Positions 1 through 6,141 of a stretch of 8,636 bases of DNA are shown here, piece by piece. Origin of the DNA: Syntrophomonadaceae bacterium (lineage in GTDB: Bacteria; Bacillota; Syntrophomonadia; Syntrophomonadales; Syntrophomonadaceae). Made by a program: the position numbers and the translations under genes. The stretch is from positions 1 to 8,636 of the forward strand of contig JAQVWB010000081.1 of assembly GCA_028698695.1 (NCBI GenBank), in the 5' to 3' direction. Under the pieces are notes generated by a model. It searched no databases and had not been told where the DNA came from. It was given only the letters and a program-made list of their open reading frames with translations. Position 1 is the first letter of the stretch. Each line of letters opens with the position of its first letter.

Positions 1-834
1 AATACATGTATTGGCACCCCGGACTACATTCCCTCTGAATTGGGCCTGGGGATCAATTTGGGTATCTGACCCCTGAAGTACCGTCGCCGTAGCCAGTTCC
101 CTTTTTTCACCCTTTAGTCCCACGCGGACCTTTTGTTCCAATATATCTGCATGGGACTGACGATACGTATCCAGATTACCTACATCGCACCAGTAATCAG
201 AAATGGGTACTGCGTAGAACGGTGCGCCATTTTTAACCAGGTGCGGAAATACCTGTTTGCCAAAATCATAAAATTGTCGTGAAGGTATGTATTTAAATAT
301 TTCCGGTTCAAATATATAAATACCGGTATTGGCTAAATTGCTCAAGGCTTCTTCCGGTCTGGGTTTCTCCTGAAACCTTAGGATTTTCCCCTGTTCGTCA
401 CTGATTACTACTCCAAAATGCTGCACATCAGTTACTTCTTTAACTGCAATGGTTGCCAGGGCACCTTTCCGATGATGTTCCTGTAAAAGTTTACGCAGAT
501 CCACATCAGTCAGGGCATCGCCACTCATGATAACAAAGGTCTCATCCAGAAACCATTCACAGTTTTTCACGCCTCCGGCTGTTCCCATAAGCTCTTCTTC
601 CTGGGAGTAAAGCATTGATACACCATGTAATCTGCCCTCGCCAAAGTAACTGCTGATATAATCGGCCTGATAATGCAGATTGGAAATTAAATTATTAAAT
701 CCGTTATCTGCCAGTAATTCAACTATAATTTCCATTAATGGTCGGTTGGCCATAGGAATCATGGGCTTGGGAATATCCATCGTCAATGGCATCAGGCGTG
801 ACCCTACACCTGCTGCCATGATCATTGCCTTCAT
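1..834 (-). CDS. Sugar-phosphate nucleotidyltransferase (mannose-1-phosphate guanylyltransferase-like), 3' end off the window
   Basis: This cytoplasmic enzyme is expected to join a nucleoside triphosphate to a sugar 1-phosphate, giving an NDP-sugar for cell-surface polysaccharide. The frame is open to the window edge, so 278 codons are visible and the C-terminus is missing. The N-terminus has the nucleotide-binding signature AAGVGSRLMPLT (residues 7-18), followed by PKP at 22-24. The metal/catalytic GD is at 105-106, EKP at 156-158, a 'NTGIYIFEPEI' segment after that, and WCDVG at 215-219. From about residue 250 the sequence looks like hexapeptide-repeat (left-handed beta-helix) coils. In Clostridia such proteins often continue into a phosphomannomutase domain, which cannot be tested here. 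The ATG start has AGGAGG 7 bases upstream (842-847 on the plus strand). The nucleotide and sugar (GDP-mannose versus glucose or N-acetylglucosamine) are uncertain; the fold is not. Confidence 0.85.
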   Translation of the reverse strand, partial: MKAMIMAAGVGSRLMPLTMDIPKPMIPMANRPLMEIIVELLADNGFNNLISNLHYQADYISSYFGEGRLHGVSMLYSQEEELMGTAGGVKNCEWFLDETFVIMSGDALTDVDLRKLLQEHHRKGALATIAVKEVTDVQHFGVVISDEQGKILRFQEKPRPEEALSNLANTGIYIFEPEIFKYIPSRQFYDFGKQVFPHLVKNGAPFYAVPISDYWCDVGNLDTYRQSHADILEQKVRVGLKGEKRELATATVLQGSDTQIDPQAQFRGNVVRGANTCI

Positions 835-870
835 TAAAAAACCTCCTAAAGTGCACAGATCCTGTTTAGA

Positions 871-890
871 ATAATATACCACTATATTAT
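871..890. repeat. Perfect AT-rich inverted repeat overlapping a putative -10 box
   Basis: ATAATATA and TATATTAT form a perfect 8-base inverted repeat with a 4-base centre (CCAC on the plus strand). It covers the putative -10 element of the nucleotidyltransferase promoter. It is too AT-rich and has no T-tract in the right place for an intrinsic terminator. An operator for a dimeric regulator is possible but unproven, and in AT-rich spacer DNA chance is a real alternative. Confidence 0.45.
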
Positions 891-901
891 ACGCAGGTCA
901 G
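873..901 (-). promoter_or_regulatory. Putative promoter for the nucleotidyltransferase gene
   Basis: On the minus strand, CTGACC (896-901, 4 of 6 matches to the -35 consensus) is separated by exactly 17 bases from TATATT (873-878, 5 of 6 to the -10 consensus). It lies in the 87-base gap between the wHTH gene and the nucleotidyltransferase gene, about 40 bases upstream of the ATG. No terminator was seen after the wHTH gene, so readthrough may also contribute. Confidence 0.4.
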
Positions 902-921
902 CCCTTTTCTATCTGTTATAA

Positions 922-1527
922 TCATATAGCATAATCAGCCCGTAGAATAATTCTGTTGTGCATGTTGTCATTTAACATATATCCCAGGCCGCGTCGTGAA
1001 CAAATAATACGGGCAGGTTTTACATTATCGCCCAATTTGTTGCGCAGATTTCGAATATGATACTTGGGGTCAGTCCATACCGCCCCGCTATAATCTTCAT
1101 TAATTACGCGGGATAATTTTTCCAAACCGACCACTTTACCAATACTGGCCGCCAAACAGGATAATACTCTGGTCTCTACTGCAGTTAAATTTACTTGCCG
1201 GCCGTCTTTAATCACACAGGCCTTTTGCAAATCTATCTGCGGCAGGGAACAGGAATAATGGGGCCCGGGTTCTTCTATAACCCTGCCGGACTCTGCTTTC
1301 CCCATGCAGGTTATAAAGCGATTGTAAATCTCCTCCGGTAATTGCTGCGCTTTTATATCACCTGGTTTTATTCGTTGTTTTAACAGCCAGGTCTCGCTGG
1401 GGTCATCAATAACCTGTTGTAATAAATAATTCATTCTTTCCTCGTCATATTCGTTTTTCCAGGATATACCTGACAAAGTAACCTGTAGAATCTCCGCCGC
1501 TGAGGGGCGGTAGTGATAATCAGCCAT
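922..1527 (-). CDS. Winged-helix protein with OmpR/PhoB-type DNA-binding domain and no receiver domain
   Basis: The C-terminal part, residues about 97-185, reads as a Trans_reg_C (OmpR/PhoB) winged helix. It has the opening strands, then 'LTAVETRVLSCL' (114-125), the recognition-helix region 'DPKYHIRNLRNKLG' (153-166), and the wing 'RRGLGYML' (178-185). The first 95 or so residues are not a response-regulator receiver: no acidic pocket or phospho-acceptor Asp/Lys pattern is seen, and I do not recognise the fold. The likely role is a DNA-binding partner or regulator of the ATPase encoded just upstream. The ATG lies 2 bases after the ATPase stop, behind a G-rich stretch (GGGGTGGGG) that can serve as a ribosome binding site, so the two genes are almost certainly co-transcribed and translationally coupled. 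The ligand, target site and any effector function are unknown. Confidence 0.85.
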   Translation of the reverse strand: MADYHYRPSAAEILQVTLSGISWKNEYDEERMNYLLQQVIDDPSETWLLKQRIKPGDIKAQQLPEEIYNRFITCMGKAESGRVIEEPGPHYSCSLPQIDLQKACVIKDGRQVNLTAVETRVLSCLAASIGKVVGLEKLSRVINEDYSGAVWTDPKYHIRNLRNKLGDNVKPARIICSRRGLGYMLNDNMHNRIILRADYAI

Positions 1528-1529
1528 TG

Positions 1530-3365
1530 CTACCCCACCCCCAGATACTCAATGCGTTGGTGGAATGCTTCCCTTCCTCCCTCCAACAAGGCAATAATTT
1601 CTCCCTTAATATGCTCATCATTCAAGTTTCCCTGCATTTTTATCCCCGCCTGGTTTCCATTGGATTGTGTAACAATAACCCTATCTGCAACTCCTGCTAC
1701 AACAATATTGGGGTTGTGCGTAACGAGAATAAGCTGGCGATGCAGTTTTATATTTTGAATGCGGGGAATAATCAAATCATAGATACAGGCATTGTCAAGA
1801 TTGTCTTCAAACTGATCCCCCATTAACATCTGTTGTCTGCCCAGCAGGACAACCGGCAAAAGCAGGGAGCATTGCATTCCCCGTGAAAGATTCAAGCTGC
1901 TCACGGGTATTGATTCATGGTCAGGTTGGTAATACAGGTGAACCTGGTCTTGCAGTTCACATTCAGTTACTGCAGCAAAATGAGGTTGAGTGCCTAATAA
2001 CCATAATAAATGCCGGGCTTCCTGTGAAGTGAAGCTGGTTTTTTGGGTCAGCAAGTCTTCGTCGGCGCCGGCTACCAGGTCGATTAATTGCTGCGGAGAA
2101 AAGCAGCGTACTATACCATCAATCAGTTTACGGCTAAATTTCCCCTGCAATAAAGTAAATAAAAAATTTCGGTATTCTTCCCGCCCGGAGGCAGGTTTAT
2201 ATTTTAGATAGGGATTACCGTCCAATTCATAATTAATGTTGTCAATTGACTGCTGACGCCGGTTAATAATCTGGCTCCATAATTGTCGGCTTTCATGCAA
2301 TAATTGTTGCTTTTGTTCGTTCAGTTTATCCAGTTGTCGGCGGAATCGGTTGTATTCCTCTCCACAACCAAGCAACTCCCCCAGTTGCTCCAATAATAAA
2401 AACCGCTGACGGCGTGCTTCTTCGGCCTTCTTAAAGCCCTGCTGCTGTAATGTATGCTGGATTTCCGCTTCGCAAACCTGATGCCTTTCATGCAACAACG
2501 CTCGCAGACAGGTTATAGAGTCCAGTCCGTTTTCCAATACCCTGATTACTTCCTGTAACTGCCCGTGGCGAACTTCCAGACAAATATTAACCGTTTCTTC
2601 CAGTTGCTGAATCAAATCCGGATTAATAAATTCTTCATTATGCAGCTGACAGGTGGAATAATCACCATCCAGTAAACTCTTCAATGAACGAAGCCGACTA
2701 ACCAAAAACTTTTCCCAAAAATCCAACAATCCTTTTTCCTTTTCAATAGCTGCCAATCGGCGTTCCGGTTCCTGCAAATCCAGACAGTCCAGTTCTTTCT
2801 GCAACAGGCTTTGCTGTTCCATCTTCTCCTGCCAAAAAATTAGCTCTTCCGCTTTGGCTTCATACGCCTTTTGAATTTGCTTTCTGCGATTTAGATTATC
2901 GCTTGCCTGTAATAGCAGGGGGTCCAGATCGGCTACCGTTTTGTCCAGCATATTAAGCAGCGCTGAAGGGCCGTTATCGAGAAGGTTCTCCAATTCTCCC
3001 TGGTGATAGGCTTCAAAATGAAACTGCAGCTCGCAACCTTCCTGCAGAATATTTCCCTCCAAGTCAAATAGCCGGGGATATCTTCCCGGAGTTCTCTGCA
3101 AAATGCGTTCATTATCAAGCTGGTTAACGAACCATACACTTACGCGACCACTGCCCAGCACCTGTTCAATTTCAGTCAGAAATCTTCCGGAAGCCTTCCC
3201 CTGTGCCGGTAAATTTCCCAACGCAAAACAGATTAACTTCAGCAAAGTACTTTTACCTGTACCACGCGCACCAATAATACAATTAAACCCGCTGGAAAAC
3301 CTTACATCGGTACCATCCATAAATCCGCCTTCTACTTTAACCCGGTGGATTTGCCTGACCCACAT
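1530..3365 (-). CDS. SMC/RecF-like ABC-class ATPase, TrlF / Spaf_1101-type, with central coiled coil
   Basis: A 611-residue cytoplasmic P-loop ATPase of the DNA-repair/SMC class. Walker A is GARGTGKST (32-40). A Q-loop-like 'AYHQGELENLL' follows at 119-129. Long Leu/Glu/Gln/Lys-rich helices, likely coiled coil, fill roughly 150-375. The ABC signature is LSRGMQ (493-498) and the Walker B region is 'MGDQFEDNLDN' (515-525). The H-loop is 'LVTHNPNIVV' (547-556, His550). The C-terminus 'LEGGREAFHQRIEYLG' (594-609) together with a DQxEDNLDN-type Walker B is what I know from TrlF/Spaf_1101 ATPases. Many of those carry an N-terminal PHP domain, which is absent here because the P-loop begins at residue 32. 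GGAGG lies 8 bases before the ATG. It is the first gene of a two-gene operon behind a LexA-box promoter. A role in DNA-damage response or defence is inferred from family and promoter, not shown. Confidence 0.88.
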   Translation of the reverse strand: MWVRQIHRVKVEGGFMDGTDVRFSSGFNCIIGARGTGKSTLLKLICFALGNLPAQGKASGRFLTEIEQVLGSGRVSVWFVNQLDNERILQRTPGRYPRLFDLEGNILQEGCELQFHFEAYHQGELENLLDNGPSALLNMLDKTVADLDPLLLQASDNLNRRKQIQKAYEAKAEELIFWQEKMEQQSLLQKELDCLDLQEPERRLAAIEKEKGLLDFWEKFLVSRLRSLKSLLDGDYSTCQLHNEEFINPDLIQQLEETVNICLEVRHGQLQEVIRVLENGLDSITCLRALLHERHQVCEAEIQHTLQQQGFKKAEEARRQRFLLLEQLGELLGCGEEYNRFRRQLDKLNEQKQQLLHESRQLWSQIINRRQQSIDNINYELDGNPYLKYKPASGREEYRNFLFTLLQGKFSRKLIDGIVRCFSPQQLIDLVAGADEDLLTQKTSFTSQEARHLLWLLGTQPHFAAVTECELQDQVHLYYQPDHESIPVSSLNLSRGMQCSLLLPVVLLGRQQMLMGDQFEDNLDNACIYDLIIPRIQNIKLHRQLILVTHNPNIVVAGVADRVIVTQSNGNQAGIKMQGNLNDEHIKGEIIALLEGGREAFHQRIEYLGVG

Positions 3366-3397
3366 TTACCTCACCTCCGTTATAATGGGGTGAGTTA

Positions 3398-3426
3398 ATT
3401 ATAGAACATATGTTCTGTAATGGCAA
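3398..3426 (-). promoter_or_regulatory. Promoter of the ATPase / winged-helix operon
   Basis: On the minus strand, TTGCCA (3421-3426, 5 of 6 to consensus) and TATAAT (3398-3403, 6 of 6) are separated by exactly 17 bases. This is the strongest -10 element in the window. It sits 32 bases upstream of the ATPase ATG, with GGAGGTGA in between as ribosome binding site (3371-3378 on the plus strand). The spacer is largely occupied by a palindromic SOS box. Confidence 0.8.
3403..3416. promoter_or_regulatory. LexA/DinR (SOS) box inside the ATPase operon promoter
   Basis: AGAACATATGTTCT is a perfect 14-base palindrome containing GAAC-ATAT-GTTC. It fits the Gram-positive LexA/DinR operator core GAAC-N4-GTTC exactly. 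It lies directly against the -10 hexamer and inside the 17-base spacer, so bound LexA would block RNA polymerase. Both the match and the placement are seen in the sequence. Regulation by LexA is inferred from the known Bacillus/Clostridia consensus. Confidence 0.75.
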
Positions 3427-3448
3427 CCATTTTTGCCCTTTTGTGGAA

Positions 3449-3748
3449 TTAGGCTCCGTATTCAGTTTTCAAATAGGTCAGATGTGTCTGTAATTCTATA
3501 AACAGTGCCATTATATCCGAGTTGCATTCACTGGTATCCATCGCTTTTAATTCATCTATAGAGGCTTTTAATTGGTCTACTCCCCGAGATACTCTTGCAC
3601 GATCCTGTTCCATAATATAAAAAGCCAATTCACTTAATTCAGCATATAAATCTTTTAGACCAGCTTTGTTTTCATAAACGCCATCCAGGTAATTCAGCTG
3701 TGCCAGTATAGCACGATAGCAATTGTTGCCCTGCTGCCAAGTAATCAT
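3449..3748 (-). CDS. Small helical protein of unknown function
   Basis: I do not recognise this protein. It is 99 residues from the preferred ATG, strongly helical, rich in Leu, Glu and Lys/Arg, and without a signal peptide or membrane segment, so probably cytoplasmic. Helix-like segments run from 'YRAILAQLNYLDGVY' through 'LKDLYAELSELAFYIMEQDRARV' and 'GVDQLKASIDELKAM' to a C-terminal helix, suggesting a small helical bundle. A TTG start 7 codons earlier (3769) is in frame but has no ribosome binding site. The ATG at 3748 has GGGGAAGG 11 bases upstream plus AAGGGGA abutting it, so I chose the ATG. The gene has its own upstream promoter and ends 23 bases before the -35 of the ATPase operon. 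No terminator was seen between them, so it may also feed transcription into that operon. Confidence 0.65.
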   Translation of the reverse strand: MITWQQGNNCYRAILAQLNYLDGVYENKAGLKDLYAELSELAFYIMEQDRARVSRGVDQLKASIDELKAMDTSECNSDIMALFIELQTHLTYLKTEYGA

Positions 3749-3806
3749 TCCCCTTGCATCCTTCCCCAAAATTGTTTGCTTCTTTTTGTCTCAGACCAAC
3801 TTTTTC

Positions 3807-3835
3807 AGTTTAAATATCGCCAAATAATCTGTCAA
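3807..3835 (-). promoter_or_regulatory. Promoter of the small helical protein gene
   Basis: On the minus strand there is a perfect TTGACA (3830-3835), 17 bases, then TAAACT (3807-3812, 4 of 6). The predicted transcription start is about 50 bases upstream of the preferred ATG. This marks the gene as a separate transcription unit from the ComK-like gene. Confidence 0.6.
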
Positions 3836-3872
3836 CACATAAAAACTGAGCTTTTCTGACATTTCCAGGGCC

Positions 3873-3889
3873 TAAGGATTCAATCCTTA
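3873..3889. repeat. 17-base near-palindrome at the end of the ComK-like gene
   Basis: TAAGGATT and AATCCTTA form a perfect 8-base inverted repeat around a single base, overlapping the stop codon of the ComK-like gene. As RNA it could only form a short stem with no T-tract behind it, so it is a poor terminator. It sits about 40 bases upstream of the TTGACA of the next gene, where an operator could lie. The rest of the gap to 3770 shows nothing else recognisable. Confidence 0.4.
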
Positions 3890-4449
3890 TCGGGTAATTT
3901 AATTTTTAATAGAAAGTTTTCCAACTCCCTGAAACGCAGGAGTAAAATTTGCAACGCCTGTATAATAACTTCTTCTTCGTTATTATTTTGCTCTTTCAGC
4001 CTGGCCAGTAGTTGTCTGCCCAGAAATAGGGATTGTGCCGCTGTATTGTAAGTACAGGTTAAAGGCAGGCAGGTACCATCAGTTAATTTAACTATCAAAC
4101 TCCCGGATTCAGCAATCACATCTTCAATAAAGTTTACATCCAGGTAACCATGGCTTACATCGTTGGAGCTTACAGCTTTTCGCATTTTCAAAGCTACAAA
4201 CACCCTGCGCTTATCAATATAAAACGGGACTGCCCCCGCCCTGCCTAAACAGGTTTTAACCATTTCTGCCTGGGCGGCCAAATCAATGGCGTAACTTTGT
4301 AAAAAAGCTTTTCGTACCGACCTTATACTGCGTCTATCCAGCCTGACTTCATCATTAACTGTATATAGTTCGGTAATATCTCCATGTTCACAGTAAACTG
4401 GTCTTAGTCCTATCACTTCATCACGAATAGTATCAATTTTAACAAACAC
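3880..4449 (-). CDS. ComK-family-like transcription factor homologue
   Basis: The 189-residue product resembles the competence regulator ComK (192 residues in Bacillus subtilis) in length and segment order. 'LDRRSIRSVRKAFLQSYA' (38-54) falls where ComK has its 'DRSCRFFGSSY' block. 'AVPFYIDKRRVFVALKM' (73-89) matches the 'PPIMVDPSNQIFLFPT' block. 'SSNDVSHGYLDVNFIEDV' (94-111) then 'VKLTDGTCLPLTCTYNTAAQSLFLGRQL' (120-147) match the 'GWISHVHVKEF' and 'TFSNGKTMELPISYNSFENQVYRTAWL' blocks. The comparison is from memory, not an alignment run. ComK binds AT-boxes as a minor-groove activator, but targets in this organism are unknown. A GTG at 4458 is in frame but overlaps the AGGAGG. The GTG at 4449 sits 8 bases after AGGAGG and is preferred. 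The gene follows cimA by 68 bases, and its ribosome binding site is buried in a hairpin. Confidence 0.6.
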   Translation of the reverse strand: MFVKIDTIRDEVIGLRPVYCEHGDITELYTVNDEVRLDRRSIRSVRKAFLQSYAIDLAAQAEMVKTCLGRAGAVPFYIDKRRVFVALKMRKAVSSNDVSHGYLDVNFIEDVIAESGSLIVKLTDGTCLPLTCTYNTAAQSLFLGRQLLARLKEQNNNEEEVIIQALQILLLRFRELENFLLKIKLPDKD

Positions 4450-4450
4450 A

Positions 4451-4495
4451 AAATCCACCTCCTGCCATTTAACACTACCGGCTGAAGGTGGATTT
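4451..4495 (-). promoter_or_regulatory. Hairpin burying the ribosome binding site of the ComK-like gene; alternatively the leu-cimA terminator
   Basis: In the minus-strand RNA, AAAUCCACCU (4486-4495) pairs perfectly with AGGUGGAUUU (4451-4460). The stem continues with a U-G and a C-G pair, one A-A mismatch, and GCC/GGC, closing a 13-base loop. Both AGG triplets of the AGGAGG ribosome binding site are thereby paired. The DNA immediately after the stem is T-rich (TGTGTTTGTT), so the same structure could act as an imperfect intrinsic terminator after cimA. The two roles cannot be separated by reading alone. Confidence 0.6.
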
Positions 4496-4496
4496 A

Positions 4497-4519
4497 AAGT
4501 TGATTTTAAGTTGAATTTT
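4497..4519. repeat. Short tandem direct repeat at the cimA stop
   Basis: AAGTTGATTTT is followed at once by AAGTTGAATTTT on the plus strand, identical apart from one extra A. The repeat lies at and just after the cimA stop codon, upstream of the ComK-like gene. On the minus strand it gives two AAAA-led units, one of which (AAAATCAACTTTA) is one base away from a ComK AT-box (AAAA-N5-TTTT). The match is too loose to call a binding site. Confidence 0.4.
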
Positions 4520-6131
4520 ATTGCTTAACACTCCGTTTCATCAGCATATAATTGATGCTGTCCACAATTGCCTGCCAGGAGGCTTCAATAATATTCTCTG
4601 ATACCCCCACCGTACTCCATTTTTCACTTTGGTCAGCACTCTCAACTAAAACTCTGACTTTTGCAGCGGTACCTGCTTTTTCGTTGAGAACGCGAACTTT
4701 ATAGTCAGCCAGATGCATTTCGTCAATTTCCGGATATACTTCCCGCAGGGCTTTACGCAACGAATTATCCAAAGCATTAACTGGTCCGTCACCTTCAGCA
4801 GCCGTATGGAAAACCTCATCACCAACGCGTACTTTTACCATGGCTTCCGCCACTATATTTTGCGTTTCATCCTTCTCCATAATAATCTTCAAATTCTTCA
4901 GTTGGAAATAATCCTCAAACTGTCCAAAAGCTTTACGCAGGAATAATTCCAGAGAAGCATCGGCACCTTCAAACTGAAAGCCCTGATTCTCCATTTCCTT
5001 TATTTGTTTGATTACCTTGCGGGTCTGGTCATCATATCTATTTACATCCAAGTTTAATTCCCTGGCTTTATAGAGCAAATTGGACAGCCCTGATAATTCT
5101 GATACCAATACCCTTCTATGATTGCCCACTTCTTCCGGATTAATATGTTCATAAGTAAGCGAATCTTTTAACAAAGCGCTGACATGAATGCCGCCCTTAT
5201 GAGCAAAGGCACCATAACCAACAAAAGGTTGGCTGTTATGATGGGGCATATTGGATATTTCTGCTACATAATGTGACACTTCACTAAGATGTTTCAAATT
5301 GCCGTCAGGTAAAACCCGCCGCTTCATTTTTAGCTCCAGATTAGGAATGATGGAACACAAATCAGCATTTCCGCATCGTTCACCATAGCCATTAATAGTA
5401 CCCTGTACCTGTTTACAACCGCTTTGGATAGCTATAAGTGAATTACCCACCGCACAACCGGCATCATTATGAACATGAATACCCAGAGGTACAGCAAACT
5501 TGTCAACCAGTGGCGTGATAATCCCGCCTAATTCCCAGGACATGGTTCCACCGTTGGTATCACATAATACCAAAGCATCAGCACCTGCCTGGGCAGCAAC
5601 CTGTAATACTTGAACGGCATAATGGGGATTCTTCTTATAACCATCAAAAAAATGTTCGGCATCAAAAAAAACTTCCAGGCCTTTGTCTTTTAAAAAGGCG
5701 ATGGTCTCCGTGACCATGTTAAGGTTTTCTTCCAGCGTAGTTTCCAGAGCTCTGATAACATGAAAGTCCCAGGTTTTTCCCACAATAGTAGCAGTAGTTG
5801 CTCCGGATTCCAGTATTGCCTGAAGATTGCTATCCTGTCTGACATTGGTTCCCGGTTTGCGCGTTGAACCAAAAGCTGTCACGCGGCTATGCTTCAATTC
5901 CATAGCCCGAATGGTTTTAAAAAACTCCATATCTTTTGGATTGCTTCCCGGCCATCCGCCCTCAATATAGGGTATACCCAAGAAATCAAGTTTCTGAGCA
6001 ATCTTCAGTTTATCATCCAGGGAAAAAGATATTCCTTCCCCCTGGGAGCCATCCCTTAGAGTAGTATCGTAAACGATTACATCGAATTTTTTATCCCCAA
6101 TGACTTTCTCCTCCTTAAGCAATTGCTGCAT
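4518..6131 (-). CDS. cimA: (R)-citramalate synthase
   Basis: Condenses acetyl-CoA with pyruvate to citramalate, the first step of the threonine-independent isoleucine route. LeuCD and LeuB, encoded upstream, can carry out the later steps. The N-terminal TIM barrel has 'YDTTLRDGSQGEG' (21-33 from the preferred ATG), the 'YIEGGWPGSNPKD' segment typical of CimA rather than LeuA, and metal ligands in 'GIHVHNDAG' (217-225). It also has 'NGYGERCGNADL' (247-258). The C-terminal ~130 residues form a LeuA-dimer-type allosteric domain, the usual site of isoleucine feedback. Length 537 fits the long CimA family. The preferred ATG follows the leuB stop by 10 bases but has only a weak AGAAAG site. An in-frame TTG at 6155 would overlap leuB. 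A perfect AAGGAGG lies 8 bases before an in-frame ATT (6101), which may be the real start. Confidence 0.93.
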   Translation of the reverse strand: MQQLLKEEKVIGDKKFDVIVYDTTLRDGSQGEGISFSLDDKLKIAQKLDFLGIPYIEGGWPGSNPKDMEFFKTIRAMELKHSRVTAFGSTRKPGTNVRQDSNLQAILESGATTATIVGKTWDFHVIRALETTLEENLNMVTETIAFLKDKGLEVFFDAEHFFDGYKKNPHYAVQVLQVAAQAGADALVLCDTNGGTMSWELGGIITPLVDKFAVPLGIHVHNDAGCAVGNSLIAIQSGCKQVQGTINGYGERCGNADLCSIIPNLELKMKRRVLPDGNLKHLSEVSHYVAEISNMPHHNSQPFVGYGAFAHKGGIHVSALLKDSLTYEHINPEEVGNHRRVLVSELSGLSNLLYKARELNLDVNRYDDQTRKVIKQIKEMENQGFQFEGADASLELFLRKAFGQFEDYFQLKNLKIIMEKDETQNIVAEAMVKVRVGDEVFHTAAEGDGPVNALDNSLRKALREVYPEIDEMHLADYKVRVLNEKAGTAAKVRVLVESADQSEKWSTVGVSENIIEASWQAIVDSINYMLMKRSVKQ

Positions 6132-6141
6132 ATATCTTTCT

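Noticed and set aside
680..874. Plus-strand open frame of 64 codons across the nucleotidyltransferase start
   Set aside because: It is antisense to the conserved nucleotide-binding N-terminus and has no supporting signal.
1527..1826. Plus-strand open frame of 99 codons
   Set aside because: It lies wholly antisense to the 3' end of the ATPase gene, which has clear motifs, and its product shows no recognisable domain.
3381..3386. TATAAT on the plus strand upstream of the ATPase start
   Set aside because: The nearest -35-like hexamer (TTGCCT, 3351-3356) is 24 bases away and there is no plus-strand gene to serve.
3421..3436. GGCAA/TTGCC inverted repeat after the small helical gene as a terminator
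   Set aside because: The stem is only 5 base pairs with no T-tract, and it overlaps the -35 of the next promoter.
3841..3880. Terminator between the ComK-like gene and the next promoter
   Set aside because: There is a TTTTT run (minus strand), but no stable stem lies directly in front of it.
4497..4519. ComK AT-boxes upstream of the ComK-like gene (autoregulation)
   Set aside because: Neither repeat unit matches AAAA-N5-TTTT exactly, and AT-rich spacer DNA gives such near matches easily.
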